This document shows, piece by piece, positions 21,661 to 29,758 of a stretch of DNA of 29,758 nucleotides. Under the pieces are notes generated by a model, which did no database searches, had not been told where the DNA came from, and saw only the letters and a list, made by a program, of their open reading frames with translations. Position numbers and translations under genes: made by a program. This stretch comes from G020348385 sp964580235 (GTDB lineage: Bacteria > Acidobacteriota > Aminicenantia > Aminicenantales > Aminicenantaceae): NCBI GenBank assembly GCA_964580235.1, contig CAZOJY010000032.1, forward strand, positions 1 through 29,758, in the 5' to 3' direction. Positions within the stretch are counted from its first letter, which is position 1. Each line of letters opens with the position of its first letter.

Positions 21661-24503
21661 TGACAAAACACCGGGTTATCACCCTCACGATCAATAGGGA
21701 AAGGCATCCTATCGGTGTAAAAGATGGCGAAACCCTTCTGGATGTCCTGCGGGAAAAATTGAAGCTGACCGGGACAAAAAAGGGGTGCAATCATGGTGTA
21801 TGCGGCGCATGCACTGTTCTGGTGGATGGAGAGCCCAAAAACAGCTGCCTTCTCCTGGCCGCATCCTGCGAAAGCGCCTCTGTTACGACCATTGAGGGAA
21901 TCGCCAGGGACGGGAAGCTTCATCCCCTCCAGCGGGCTTTCATCAACCATGGCGCTGTCCAGTGTGGATTCTGTTCTTCCGGCATGATTCTCAGCGCCTT
22001 TGCGCTGATCGAACGCCGACCGGATCCTTCTGTAGAGGAGATCAAACAGGCTCTCTCGGGCAACCTCTGCCGCTGCACAGGATACGTGCGCATTATCGAT
22101 GCTGTCAAGAATTGGAAGAAATATGAGTTCACCGAAGGATCTCCTCTCGATCCTCAGGATCTGGATAAGTTTGTGACCGTCGGCAAAAGCTGGCCCCGCG
22201 TGGATGCGGCGGATAAGGTTACGGGCCGGGCAAAATACACGGCCGACTTTTCTTTTGCCAATATGCTCTATGGGAAGATATTAACATCCCCGATCGCGCA
22301 TGGGCGAATAAAGTCCATCGACACACACAAAGCCCAGACATTGGAGGGAGTCAAACTCGTTCTCACGGCTGAAGATGTGCCAGATATCACGTACGGCGTC
22401 AACCCTCCTCGCTACGATGAGCATATCTTGGCCAGGGAAAAAGTCAGGCATGTGGGGGATGAAGTCGCTGCTGTCATCGCGGTCGATGAGGATACGGCCG
22501 CACGAGCTCTTGCCCTCATCGAAGTGGAGTATGAGGAGCTGCCAGCTGTATTTGATCCCCTTGCCGCTGTCAAAGAAGGTGCCCCTCAGATCCATGAAAG
22601 ATTTAAGAATAATATCAACGCCCGGATCGATCATCATTTTGGAGATGTGAAAAAAGGATTTGCGGAGGCTGATTATGTGCGAGAGGAAAAGTTTGTGGGG
22701 AATCATGTCTACCAAAGCCCGATCGAGCCCCATGCGGTCATCGCAACCTGGGAGGATGACGGGGCGACCCTCATGCTGTATGCGTCCACTCAGGTTCCCC
22801 ATTACCTGCACTACATGGTTGCGAGGGTGCTGAACATTCCTTTGGGCCGGATCCGCATTATCCGTCCGCCCGTTGGAGGAGGGTTTGGGGGTAAGCTCGA
22901 TACGACGTCTCAGGATCTGATTGCAGCCGTTGCTTCCAAACGACTGGGAAGGCCTGTCAAGATGGTCTACACTCGAAAGGAAATGTTCCTCCATGGGCGG
23001 GGCAGGCATAAGCAGCACATGCAGTTCAAAATAGGCTTGAAGAAGAACGGCACAATAAGCGCTGTGCAAAGCCGGATTTACCTGGATGGAGGAGCTTATT
23101 CCTCCTATGGTGTCATCACCGCTTATTATGCGGGCAGCATGATCCCCACCCTTTATGAGTTTCCGAATTATAAGTACGAGGGCTTGCGGATTATGACCAA
23201 CAAGCCGGCTTGTGGAGCCATGCGCGGTCATGGAGCTCCCCAGCCGCGGTTTGCATTTGAGTCCCTGTTGAACATGATGGCCGATGACATGGGGATCGAT
23301 CCGATTGAAATTCGGCTGCGAAATGCGATGAAGCCTCACTCGCGGACATGCAACGATTTGGATATCCATAGCTGTGAATTCAAGCAAACATTGGAACAGG
23401 TGAGGAAAAAATCCGAATGGGACAAAAAATACGGCAAACTCCCGCCAGGAAAAGGAATCGGAATCGGCTGTGGGGGATTTGTCTCTGGAGCAGGCTACGC
23501 CAAATACCGCGGCCAGGTTCAGCTCAGCTCCCAGAAAAAACTCGAGCCTTTTGTTAAAAAATCTCCCTTTCCCCATTCCAATGCCATCGTGAAAATCAGC
23601 GAGGATGGAACAGCGGCCATCCTGTTGATATTGGCCGCGGAGATCGGCCAGGGAGCACTGACTGTCCTGTCCCAGATGTGTGCAGAAGCGCTGGGAATCA
23701 GCCTGAGCCGGGTGCGCATCCGAAGCGAGGACACAGACATCAGCCCTCTAGATTTGGGAGCGTATTCTTCCCGCACCACGCTGATGGGAGGAAATGCCGT
23801 CGTGCGGGCAAGCCAGAATGTTCTCAAAAAGTTGTACAAAGTTGTTTCCGATATCTGGGAATGTGATCCTGAAGAACTCGAGGCTTCTGAAAATCAGATC
23901 CGCCATAAAAAGAACACATCCAGGATTATAGAATGGGCAGAGGCGGCACGCAGGTATTTTAACGATAATGGTCCTCTTGTTGGAACCGGATGGTATAAGC
24001 CTCCCCCGGGTCTCGGAGGGGACTACAAGGGAGCTGCCGTGGGCACCAGTCCTGCCTTTTCCTTCTCGAGTTCTGTGTGTGAATGCCAGGTAGATCTTGA
24101 AACCGGAAAAGTGAAGATTGACAAAATCACTGACTTTCATGACTGCGGCACGCCCATCAATCCCCAAGCTGTCCACGGCCAGGTCGAGGGCGCGGTTGTG
24201 ATGGGATCCGGTGAAGTGCTGATGGAAGAAGTCGTTTACGATAAGAACGGGAATATTTGCAATCCCAATCTCCATGACTACCTGCTGATGACCATCAAAG
24301 ACGTCCCCGAAATTTTCAGCGGAATCGTGGATTCCTTCGAGCCCGAAGGGCCTTACGGCGCAAAAGAAGTCGGGGAAGGCGCCACGCTGCCGGTATTGGC
24401 TTCGGTTGCCCATGCGATCGCCAATGCCACCGGCGTTTGGATAAAGGAGCTCCCGATCACGCCGGAGAAAATCCTGAAAGCTTTTCGGCAAAAGAAAACG
24501 TGA
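21660..24503 (+). CDS. molybdenum hydroxylase, fused [2Fe-2S] and molybdopterin subunits
   Basis: This 947-residue protein fuses the small and large subunits of the xanthine dehydrogenase family. Residues 1-~165 hold two [2Fe-2S] clusters: Cys43, 48, 51 and 63 (plant-type) and Cys102, 105, 137 and 139 (GFC and CRCTGY). From ~175 is the molybdenum part: GRAKYTADF, VGGGFGGK, AMRGHGAPQPRFAFE, GQGALTVLSQM, and the catalytic Glu906 in KEVGEGATLP. ATG 21660 is preferred; a TTG three bases earlier is the alternative. No Tat signal is seen, so it is probably cytosolic. It would hydroxylate or dehydroxylate an aromatic or N-heterocyclic substrate or its CoA ester. The substrate is unknown. Confidence 0.9.
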   Translation: MTKHRVITLTINRERHPIGVKDGETLLDVLREKLKLTGTKKGCNHGVCGACTVLVDGEPKNSCLLLAASCESASVTTIEGIARDGKLHPLQRAFINHGAVQCGFCSSGMILSAFALIERRPDPSVEEIKQALSGNLCRCTGYVRIIDAVKNWKKYEFTEGSPLDPQDLDKFVTVGKSWPRVDAADKVTGRAKYTADFSFANMLYGKILTSPIAHGRIKSIDTHKAQTLEGVKLVLTAEDVPDITYGVNPPRYDEHILAREKVRHVGDEVAAVIAVDEDTAARALALIEVEYEELPAVFDPLAAVKEGAPQIHERFKNNINARIDHHFGDVKKGFAEADYVREEKFVGNHVYQSPIEPHAVIATWEDDGATLMLYASTQVPHYLHYMVARVLNIPLGRIRIIRPPVGGGFGGKLDTTSQDLIAAVASKRLGRPVKMVYTRKEMFLHGRGRHKQHMQFKIGLKKNGTISAVQSRIYLDGGAYSSYGVITAYYAGSMIPTLYEFPNYKYEGLRIMTNKPACGAMRGHGAPQPRFAFESLLNMMADDMGIDPIEIRLRNAMKPHSRTCNDLDIHSCEFKQTLEQVRKKSEWDKKYGKLPPGKGIGIGCGGFVSGAGYAKYRGQVQLSSQKKLEPFVKKSPFPHSNAIVKISEDGTAAILLILAAEIGQGALTVLSQMCAEALGISLSRVRIRSEDTDISPLDLGAYSSRTTLMGGNAVVRASQNVLKKLYKVVSDIWECDPEELEASENQIRHKKNTSRIIEWAEAARRYFNDNGPLVGTGWYKPPPGLGGDYKGAAVGTSPAFSFSSSVCECQVDLETGKVKIDKITDFHDCGTPINPQAVHGQVEGAVVMGSGEVLMEEVVYDKNGNICNPNLHDYLLMTIKDVPEIFSGIVDSFEPEGPYGAKEVGEGATLPVLASVAHAIANATGVWIKELPITPEKILKAFRQKKT

Positions 24504-24600
24504 CACGACTCAAAAAAAATCCTCGCAAATTTGCTTACAACAACCTTTCGCCGTTCGGATGTCAAAAGCCGCTTGTGAATTTTATTGGTTCTCTTCCATT

Positions 24601-25479
24601 TTATTTTATCCGCTCTGCTATTCTTCGAATATATTCTGGATTTGTCCCGCAGCACCCTCCGATTAAATTGGCCCCGTTTTTTATCATTTCCGGGATGAAA
24701 CGGAGATAATCATCAATACTTTGTTTGTAGGAAACATCTCCCTCTGGCGATAGGGATGGCTTTCCGGCATTGGCCTGGGCGATGATCGGGAGGGAGGTGT
24801 TTTCTCTGAGGATTTTAACCAGGCCGACCATCTCTTCACTGTTGAGCGTACAGTTTGTGCCGATTACAGGAACCCCTTCCTCCTCCAATGCTTGGACACA
24901 CTGGGCCACGCTGTTTCCCCATTCTGTGAAATATCCTCTTAGCCCGATTTTAAAGGTCATGGTAACAAAGACCGGCTTATCCGTGACTTGCCTGGCGCCT
25001 CGAAGAGCACAGAGAGCTTCCAAAAGATCATACTGTGTCTCTATCAGCAAAAAATCTACGCCGCCTTCCGCCAGCCCTTTGGCCTGTTCCGCATAGGCCG
25101 ATTCGAATTGGTTTTCTGTATAGCTTCCTATGGGTTTCAAAAATTTGCCTGTTGGGCCAATGCTGCCTGCCACGAATTTCCCCTTGGGCCGGACGGCGGA
25201 TGCATTTCGGGCAGCAGCCCGGTTCAGTTCGTAGCACTGGTCTCCTAGATTGTAGGCATCGAGCTTGATTTTGCTTCCCCCAAAACTGTTTGTCAGTACA
25301 ACATCCGAACCGGCATCATAATAGTTTTCGTGGATTTTTTTCACGATATCGGGCTTTTCTACGTTCCATGATTCGGGGCAGACACCCTGCGGGAATCCGC
25401 GAGCGATAAGCTCTGTTCCCATCCCTCCGTCCAGCAGAACGATCCCTTCTTTTATCGCGTCAAAAATAGTTGCGTTCAT
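24601..25479 (-). CDS. standalone homocysteine S-methyltransferase domain protein
   Basis: This 292-residue TIM-barrel protein is the homocysteine-binding module found at the N-terminus of cobalamin-dependent methionine synthase and in BhmT/Mmu enzymes. LLDGGMGTEL (15-24) and the zinc ligands Cys210 (GTNC), Cys276 and Cys277 (GGCCGT) are present. There is no folate, cobalamin or reactivation domain. It overlaps the preceding corrinoid-reactivator gene by 4 nt (ATGA), and the CoFeSP genes lie directly upstream, so its methyl donor or acceptor is probably a corrinoid protein. It may make methionine from methyl-CoFeSP, or be a methyltransferase for another thiol substrate. Confidence 0.88.
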   Translation of the reverse strand: MNATIFDAIKEGIVLLDGGMGTELIARGFPQGVCPESWNVEKPDIVKKIHENYYDAGSDVVLTNSFGGSKIKLDAYNLGDQCYELNRAAARNASAVRPKGKFVAGSIGPTGKFLKPIGSYTENQFESAYAEQAKGLAEGGVDFLLIETQYDLLEALCALRGARQVTDKPVFVTMTFKIGLRGYFTEWGNSVAQCVQALEEEGVPVIGTNCTLNSEEMVGLVKILRENTSLPIIAQANAGKPSLSPEGDVSYKQSIDDYLRFIPEMIKNGANLIGGCCGTNPEYIRRIAERIK

Positions 25480-27422
25480 TTTTTGCTCCTTTTTTTCTGC
25501 TGCTCTTGGCTGAGAATATTTTTCACGGAAGGAAAGAGATTGATATCTGTATGAGGCAGAAACAGAGAACCTGTGAATTCGTTCATATAGCTGGGTTCTG
25601 TATTCAATTCAATATAGGTCATTTTTTTTGCGATTCTGTTGACCATGTCCCTGTTTTTATCGGATAGAAGTATCAGGTAGGCCCCCAGAAGTGAGCTGTT
25701 CCCGATATAGTGATATCGTTCTCGTTCAAGATCGGGCAGCAGTCCGATACGTACGGCGTTTTCAACGTCGAGGTGCTGGCCGAAACCTCCGGCAATGTAA
25801 AAAGAATCGATTTCCTCAAACCGGAGCCCGACATTTTTCAGCAGGAGAGAACAGGCTGAAAAAACGGCGCCTTTGGTTCGAAGCAGGTTATTGATATCCC
25901 TTTCTGTGATGCAGATATCATTTCCCCAATAGCTTTTTGAGGCAGGCTCGACCAGAAAAGCGATTCCTTCTTCAGTTTCCACAATTCTATCCGGGATTTG
26001 TTCCTCTTTGAATTTACCGTGACGGTCGATAAAGCCGCGGATAAACAGCTCGGCAAGCAGATCTATCAATCCCGAGCCGCAGAGACCTCTAGGTTTGGAT
26101 CCGCCGATGACCTGGTATGTGACCTGGCCTTTTTTATCCAGCTTGACCGTTTCTATGGCTCCATGAGACGCCGGCATTCCGCATTTGATTCCTCCTCCTT
26201 CAAAAGCAGGGCCTGCCGAACATGCACAGGCCATCAGCCAGTCTTTGTTTCCGATGACAAGCTCGCCGTTGGTCCCCGCGTCGATAAAGAGAGAAATTTT
26301 CTCTGAACTGCAAAGGATGGGCGTGCAGAGTATTCCGGCCGTGATATCCCCCCCCACATAGCTTCCTACTGAAGGAGAGAGGAATATTTTAGCTTCCGGG
26401 TTCATCAGTAATCCGAGCTCATGTGATGGGATGAGCGGAAGTTCATTGAACGTGGGAACATAAGGCTCTTCCCGAATATGTTTCGGTTCAAGCCGTAGAA
26501 GAAGATGGCCCATCGTTGTATTCCCGGCAAAAACAGCATAATAAATATCCGCGTGGTAAACTCCCGCTTTTTGGGTGGCGGTTAGGATGAGGCTGTTGAT
26601 GGTATGGATGATGAGTTTCTGGATTTCCTCGAGATGCCCTGGCTTATGGGCATAGTTGATCCTCGCAATGATGTCTTCGCCGCATTTGATCTGCTGGTTC
26701 AGACTTGTTGCCGTGCTCACGATTTCACCGCTTCCCATCTCAACCAGGTGAAGAGCCACGGTTGTGGTGCCGATATCGCAGCCAAAACCGTAGACTTTTT
26801 TGTTCCGCTGGAACGGACACACATCCAGGAGGGTTGCCCTGTCCCCTTCCTGAAGAGAGACTACCTGCACGCGTCCATTTTTGGAGCGCAGAGCCTGGGC
26901 CAGTCTTGACAAAACATGTAAGGAACAGATGACATTCGTTATCACAGTCTTTTTCTGAAAGACATGTTCCAGCCGGCGAAGATCACTGTAGTTGTCCTCT
27001 AAAGAGGGAGGAGGCACCTGGATTTCTGTCAAAACCAGTGCGGGATTGTGTTCATAAATGCCTGAAATTTTATCACTGTTATTTTGGAAATATTCGGAGC
27101 CTACAACACTCTTGATCGTCAGTTCTTGAAAGGAAGGAAGGATGACTGTCAGGCTGTCGGTTACCTTTGTCTGACAGGCCAGAGCGAATCCTTCAGCGCT
27201 GAGAGGGCCGGAGAGGGAGGCCGTTGGTTTTGCCTCAAAAGCACCTTTTGTTATCTGAACAACACAACTCCCGCAGGTGCCTTCCCCGCCGCAGGGCGTT
27301 TGCAGAGGGAGATCGGCTATTCGAACGGCCTTAATAATTTTGGCGCCTTCAGGAACTATGATAGAGATGGCAAATGGCAGGAAGGTCACTTTGTGAAATT
27401 TTTTCAGAGCCTCTTTTCCCAT
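25476..27422 (-). CDS. RACo/RamA-like corrinoid protein reactivator (ASKHA, DUF4445)
   Basis: This 648-residue protein has an N-terminal [2Fe-2S] ferredoxin domain (Cys44, 50, 53 and 83 in PCGGEGTCGSC and ALACQ), a linker, and a large ASKHA ATPase domain with GCDIGTTTVALHL, SLFIDAGTNGEL and FYIAGGFGQHLD. Such proteins use ATP to reduce the Co(II) of oxidised corrinoid proteins back to Co(I). The next upstream gene is CoFeSP large subunit, its natural client. The start has no purine-rich ribosome site; the acsC stop is one base upstream (TAA-A-ATG), so translation probably restarts from there. The region before the start is occupied by a repeat terminal motif. Confidence 0.93.
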   Translation of the reverse strand: MGKEALKKFHKVTFLPFAISIIVPEGAKIIKAVRIADLPLQTPCGGEGTCGSCVVQITKGAFEAKPTASLSGPLSAEGFALACQTKVTDSLTVILPSFQELTIKSVVGSEYFQNNSDKISGIYEHNPALVLTEIQVPPPSLEDNYSDLRRLEHVFQKKTVITNVICSLHVLSRLAQALRSKNGRVQVVSLQEGDRATLLDVCPFQRNKKVYGFGCDIGTTTVALHLVEMGSGEIVSTATSLNQQIKCGEDIIARINYAHKPGHLEEIQKLIIHTINSLILTATQKAGVYHADIYYAVFAGNTTMGHLLLRLEPKHIREEPYVPTFNELPLIPSHELGLLMNPEAKIFLSPSVGSYVGGDITAGILCTPILCSSEKISLFIDAGTNGELVIGNKDWLMACACSAGPAFEGGGIKCGMPASHGAIETVKLDKKGQVTYQVIGGSKPRGLCGSGLIDLLAELFIRGFIDRHGKFKEEQIPDRIVETEEGIAFLVEPASKSYWGNDICITERDINNLLRTKGAVFSACSLLLKNVGLRFEEIDSFYIAGGFGQHLDVENAVRIGLLPDLERERYHYIGNSSLLGAYLILLSDKNRDMVNRIAKKMTYIELNTEPSYMNEFTGSLFLPHTDINLFPSVKNILSQEQQKKRSKK

Positions 27423-27423
27423 T

Positions 27424-28767
27424 TTATGAATTATTCAGGTTGACGTTTTTGATGAAGGATGGAATGTCCGACGCCTCCTGACACCCCACGATGACCTCCC
27501 ATCCGGGAAGATTTTCTTCCAGATCCCCGCTGATCTGGGAGACAAATCCCGGGATGACGATTTTTCGCGTTTTTACCTGCTCCTCCAGTTTGATGTCTTT
27601 GATGAACTTGGCAATCTTCTCCCCGTCGAATTTTCCTGCAGCCCATGCCGTCAAGACAGATTGACCTTCGGTGTCTGCGATAACCAGGTGAGCTGAGATC
27701 CCGGAGTTCTCGATTTCTCCTGATACCATAAAATAAGTCAGCGAAAAATTTGTGGTGACAAACACGGGTGATTCGGGAGTGGGATCGCCGATGGGATAGA
27801 CTTTGGGATCCACTTGAATCGGCTTCTGGGGATCTGTGTAGATATTTTGGCGGAGGGTGAACAGGGCGTAAAGCATGGCGTTGTCATACTCGGGCAAAAC
27901 GATTATCGCACCATATTTACAAAGCTGCACACAGGCATCTGCAAATATGTCGTTTTTGTCTTTGCCTTCGATATAGGCAAACAATGGATATCCGAACGGT
28001 CTGTAACTCTGCCGCAGGGCACTCCGCCGCAGGATAGAATTGTTTTGCATCTGGCTGCCGATATTGTCAGATACCAGGTTCAGCATCAGATTTTGGATTC
28101 CGGCTTGTCTGGCGGCTGCCGATTGGGCCTCCAGGTCTTCAAAAGTTTGTGCCGTAAGAATCAGGCTTGTTTCAAATTCCCGGGCCAGGCCCAGGGCTTT
28201 TTCTGTGAGTTTGGACCGGAGAAAGATGGCCGGCCGGTCATCTTTCAACGGTTCGAGTCCTTTCTTGAGAATTTCGCCGTCCCCACAGTTCAGGATAATT
28301 CCTTTTTTTGAATTTTGTTTGACGCCTTCGATTGTCTGGATGAAATCCGCCTCCTGATCCGTATCATGTGTGATGAAGAACAGGTCTGTTTCCAGCTCCT
28401 CTCCAACACGTTCGATGGCCAAGCCTTCGATATCTCTGGTTTTCTGAAAATTGCGGTCTGCTCCATCTGATGTCTTCAACTCGAGAGCGATTCCTGTTGG
28501 ATGGAAGAAAGTTTTTTCATGCCGGAACAGGACGGTTTCCTCACCGATCTCCAGGGCATTAGCTCCACCGATTTTCACAAGCCGGATAGGAGGCTCGCTG
28601 GCGGCTCCGAGTGTAGCCCTGGCCTCCTCAGAGGCATGGGGGCATTCACCGAGTTCTGTCTTTTTTTGGGCCAGCTTCATCGCGAATGCCATGCATGTGG
28701 GGACGCCACAATCCCCGCAATTCGTTTTGGGCAGCAATTTGAAAATATCCAATCCTGATAGTGCCAT
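27424..28767 (-). CDS. acsC: corrinoid iron-sulfur protein large (gamma) subunit
   Basis: This 447-residue protein (AcsC/CdhE) carries the methyl group between methyltetrahydrofolate and acetyl-CoA synthase. The N-terminal [4Fe-4S] site is Cys17, 20, 25 and 42 (TNCGDCGVPTCMAFAM, ECPH). A TIM barrel and a C-terminal cobalamin-binding domain follow. The length matches Moorella AcsC (about 446). It begins 2 nt after the acsD stop, so the heterodimer partners are co-translated. In a sulfate reducer it would serve acetyl-CoA oxidation; in an autotroph or acetogen, synthesis. The last residues come from a repeat motif. Confidence 0.95.
   Translation of the reverse strand: MALSGLDIFKLLPKTNCGDCGVPTCMAFAMKLAQKKTELGECPHASEEARATLGAASEPPIRLVKIGGANALEIGEETVLFRHEKTFFHPTGIALELKTSDGADRNFQKTRDIEGLAIERVGEELETDLFFITHDTDQEADFIQTIEGVKQNSKKGIILNCGDGEILKKGLEPLKDDRPAIFLRSKLTEKALGLAREFETSLILTAQTFEDLEAQSAAARQAGIQNLMLNLVSDNIGSQMQNNSILRRSALRQSYRPFGYPLFAYIEGKDKNDIFADACVQLCKYGAIIVLPEYDNAMLYALFTLRQNIYTDPQKPIQVDPKVYPIGDPTPESPVFVTTNFSLTYFMVSGEIENSGISAHLVIADTEGQSVLTAWAAGKFDGEKIAKFIKDIKLEEQVKTRKIVIPGFVSQISGDLEENLPGWEVIVGCQEASDIPSFIKNVNLNNS
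27427..27438. repeat. terminal repeat motif inside the acsC 3' end
   Basis: TGAATTATTCAG is a copy of the CTGRATWATTCA family. Read on the minus strand it encodes the last residues of AcsC (LNNS), and it is followed immediately by the TAA stop and, one base later, the ATG of the reactivator gene. No partner terminus is visible close by. Confidence 0.55.
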
Positions 28768-28769
28768 CT

Positions 28770-29747
28770 CTATTCTACCCCCGGCGAATCATAGATTTCT
28801 GCAATTTTATTCTTGATGATCTCTGCAGCTTTGGGGTGATACATAATCAGCAGTTCGGCACCTGTCATCAAAAGACTCATTGCTGCGGCGGTCTCCCAAT
28901 AGACTGCCCTTTCTTCGACATTTCCCCAGGTTGGATAATCGTCCTCAGGTGCGCGGGATTCTTTCAGACGGAAGGTTTCATATCCGGGATTCGCGAGCAT
29001 AGGGAAGGCCAGCATTTGATCACCACCCAGCCCATCGATGCGGATGCGCTCCATGATGGAGTACGTGTATTCCAGCCCATAACCCAGGGCGCCTGTGAGA
29101 GGGTCCATCACGATTTTTTCGGGAGGGAAATTCATGTCCGTCAACAGGATATTCAACTGTTTTGCCAGATTGACATCAATTGGAGACTGAGCCACCAGCG
29201 TGTGGTCATAAGCGATACAGCCTGCGGCAATAGTTTTGTAGTTGTCGGTCTCAACATAGTTGATCAAGCAGTTCTCCCCAGCCGTCGCTTCGCAGACCTT
29301 TTTCATCACCTCGTTTATTTTGGCAAAATGGCTGTGGCCGGATATGATTAAAGGGACTTCGACGCTTTTAAGCACTTGATTCACGATTTCCACCGCTTCT
29401 TCAGCGCTTTTATTTCCTTTTTCAGGGTGTGTCCCTTCCAGACGGAGGCTGATAAGCTCGGCCCCGTATTTGGCCACACATTTTTTGGCCATCTCCCCGG
29501 GGCTATCGATGACATCGCTGTAGTATTCTAATAAAGGATCGGGGTATTTTGCAGGCACCTTATCAAACACCTCCATAGCCACCACGGGCCTGTGGGGATG
29601 TTCCCCCTCAAAAAAGTGAAAGGGGAGGGCCGTACTGCCGCCAATGGTGATGGTGTGGGAGCGTGTCCCTCCGCTATCTGCCGTGGCTCCCAGGGTCACC
29701 CACACCACTTTTCCTGTATGTTTTTCTCTGGCACTGTCAAAGGTCAT
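28770..29747 (-). CDS. acsD: corrinoid iron-sulfur protein small (delta) subunit
   Basis: This 325-residue TIM-barrel protein (AcsD/CdhD) pairs with AcsC. Recognisable stretches are TITIGGSTALPFHFFEGEHP, VVAMEVFDKVP, KYGAELISLRLEGTHP and MDPLTGALGYGLEYTYSIMERI. The start at 29747 is tentative: the frame stays open to the window edge (11 nt) and no clear ribosome site is visible, so the N-terminus may extend beyond it, although the typical start KEKYTGKV-like sequence (REKHTGKV) begins near residue 7. The rest of the carbonyl-branch operon (acsA/B and folate genes) would be expected upstream, outside the window. Confidence 0.93.
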   Translation of the reverse strand: MTFDSAREKHTGKVVWVTLGATADSGGTRSHTITIGGSTALPFHFFEGEHPHRPVVAMEVFDKVPAKYPDPLLEYYSDVIDSPGEMAKKCVAKYGAELISLRLEGTHPEKGNKSAEEAVEIVNQVLKSVEVPLIISGHSHFAKINEVMKKVCEATAGENCLINYVETDNYKTIAAGCIAYDHTLVAQSPIDVNLAKQLNILLTDMNFPPEKIVMDPLTGALGYGLEYTYSIMERIRIDGLGGDQMLAFPMLANPGYETFRLKESRAPEDDYPTWGNVEERAVYWETAAAMSLLMTGAELLIMYHPKAAEIIKNKIAEIYDSPGVE

Positions 29748-29758
29748 TGTTCCGGAAG

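Noticed and set aside
22281..23576. 431-codon minus-strand ORF
   Set aside because: It lies entirely opposite the molybdopterin subunit, whose motifs are intact; its translation has no family features.
20794..24503. Calling the molybdenum enzyme 4-hydroxybenzoyl-CoA reductase
   Set aside because: The FAD subunit lacks the Cys-rich insertion that defines HcrB; the family call alone is kept.
1..29758. CRISPR array, tRNA, rRNA or transposase gene
   Set aside because: No regularly spaced direct repeats, no tRNA-like cloverleaf or rRNA sequence was recognised, and no ORF has transposase or integrase motifs.

Overview
The window looks like chromosome from a strictly anaerobic, aromatic-degrading bacterium, most likely in the Desulfobacterota (sulfate-reducing or syntrophic lineage). 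Three things suggest this: a recognisable 6-oxocyclohex-1-ene-1-carbonyl-CoA hydrolase (Oah/BamA, 17175-18305), the marker of the anaerobic benzoyl-CoA pathway; genes for the corrinoid iron-sulfur protein of the carbonyl (Wood-Ljungdahl) pathway at the right end; and a sigma-54-type promoter in front of a pilin gene. The taxonomic call is inference; there is no rRNA or other phylogenetic marker here.

Layout. 1-779: a short palindromic repeat and a YggS-type PLP protein on the minus strand. 963-6816 (+): a thiolase homologue with Ser in place of the catalytic Cys, then a consensus promoter, then thiolase, 3-hydroxybutyryl-CoA dehydrogenase, a glutaryl-CoA-dehydrogenase-like acyl-CoA dehydrogenase, a small repeat element and a crotonase. 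6841-7953 (-): a small secreted beta-rich protein and an orphan pseudopilin with a sigma-54 promoter. 8208-10018 (-): Had and Dch. 10224-16952 (+): an Ldh2-family dehydrogenase, then a tightly packed set of one BcrC/HgdB-like subunit, one HgdC-like activator ATPase, an ADP-forming acyl-CoA synthetase and a sodium:solute symporter. 17175-24503 (+), behind a second copy of the repeat element: Oah, an SDR, a thiolase with its zinc OB-fold partner, and a two-gene molybdenum hydroxylase. 24601-29747 (-): CoFeSP small and large subunits, a RACo/RamA-like corrinoid reactivator and a standalone homocysteine S-methyltransferase domain.

How the genes fit together. Dch, Had and Oah convert cyclohexa-1,5-diene-1-carbonyl-CoA to 3-hydroxypimeloyl-CoA. 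The SDR or Hbd, the thiolases, the glutaryl-CoA dehydrogenase-like enzyme and the crotonase can take that to acetyl-CoA. The carbonyl-branch proteins fit complete oxidation of acetyl-CoA by the reverse Wood-Ljungdahl route, or acetyl-CoA synthesis. No complete benzoyl-CoA reductase is present: no class II Bam genes, and only one catalytic-type and one activator-type subunit of the class I/2-hydroxyacyl-CoA dehydratase superfamily. That reduced module, co-transcribed with an energy-sparing ADP-forming ligase and a transporter, is the best candidate for something not yet described. The other notable points are a repeat family with terminal motif CTGRATWATTCA that borders several genes, the Cys-less thiolase, and a methyltransferase/corrinoid cluster that might make methionine without folate.
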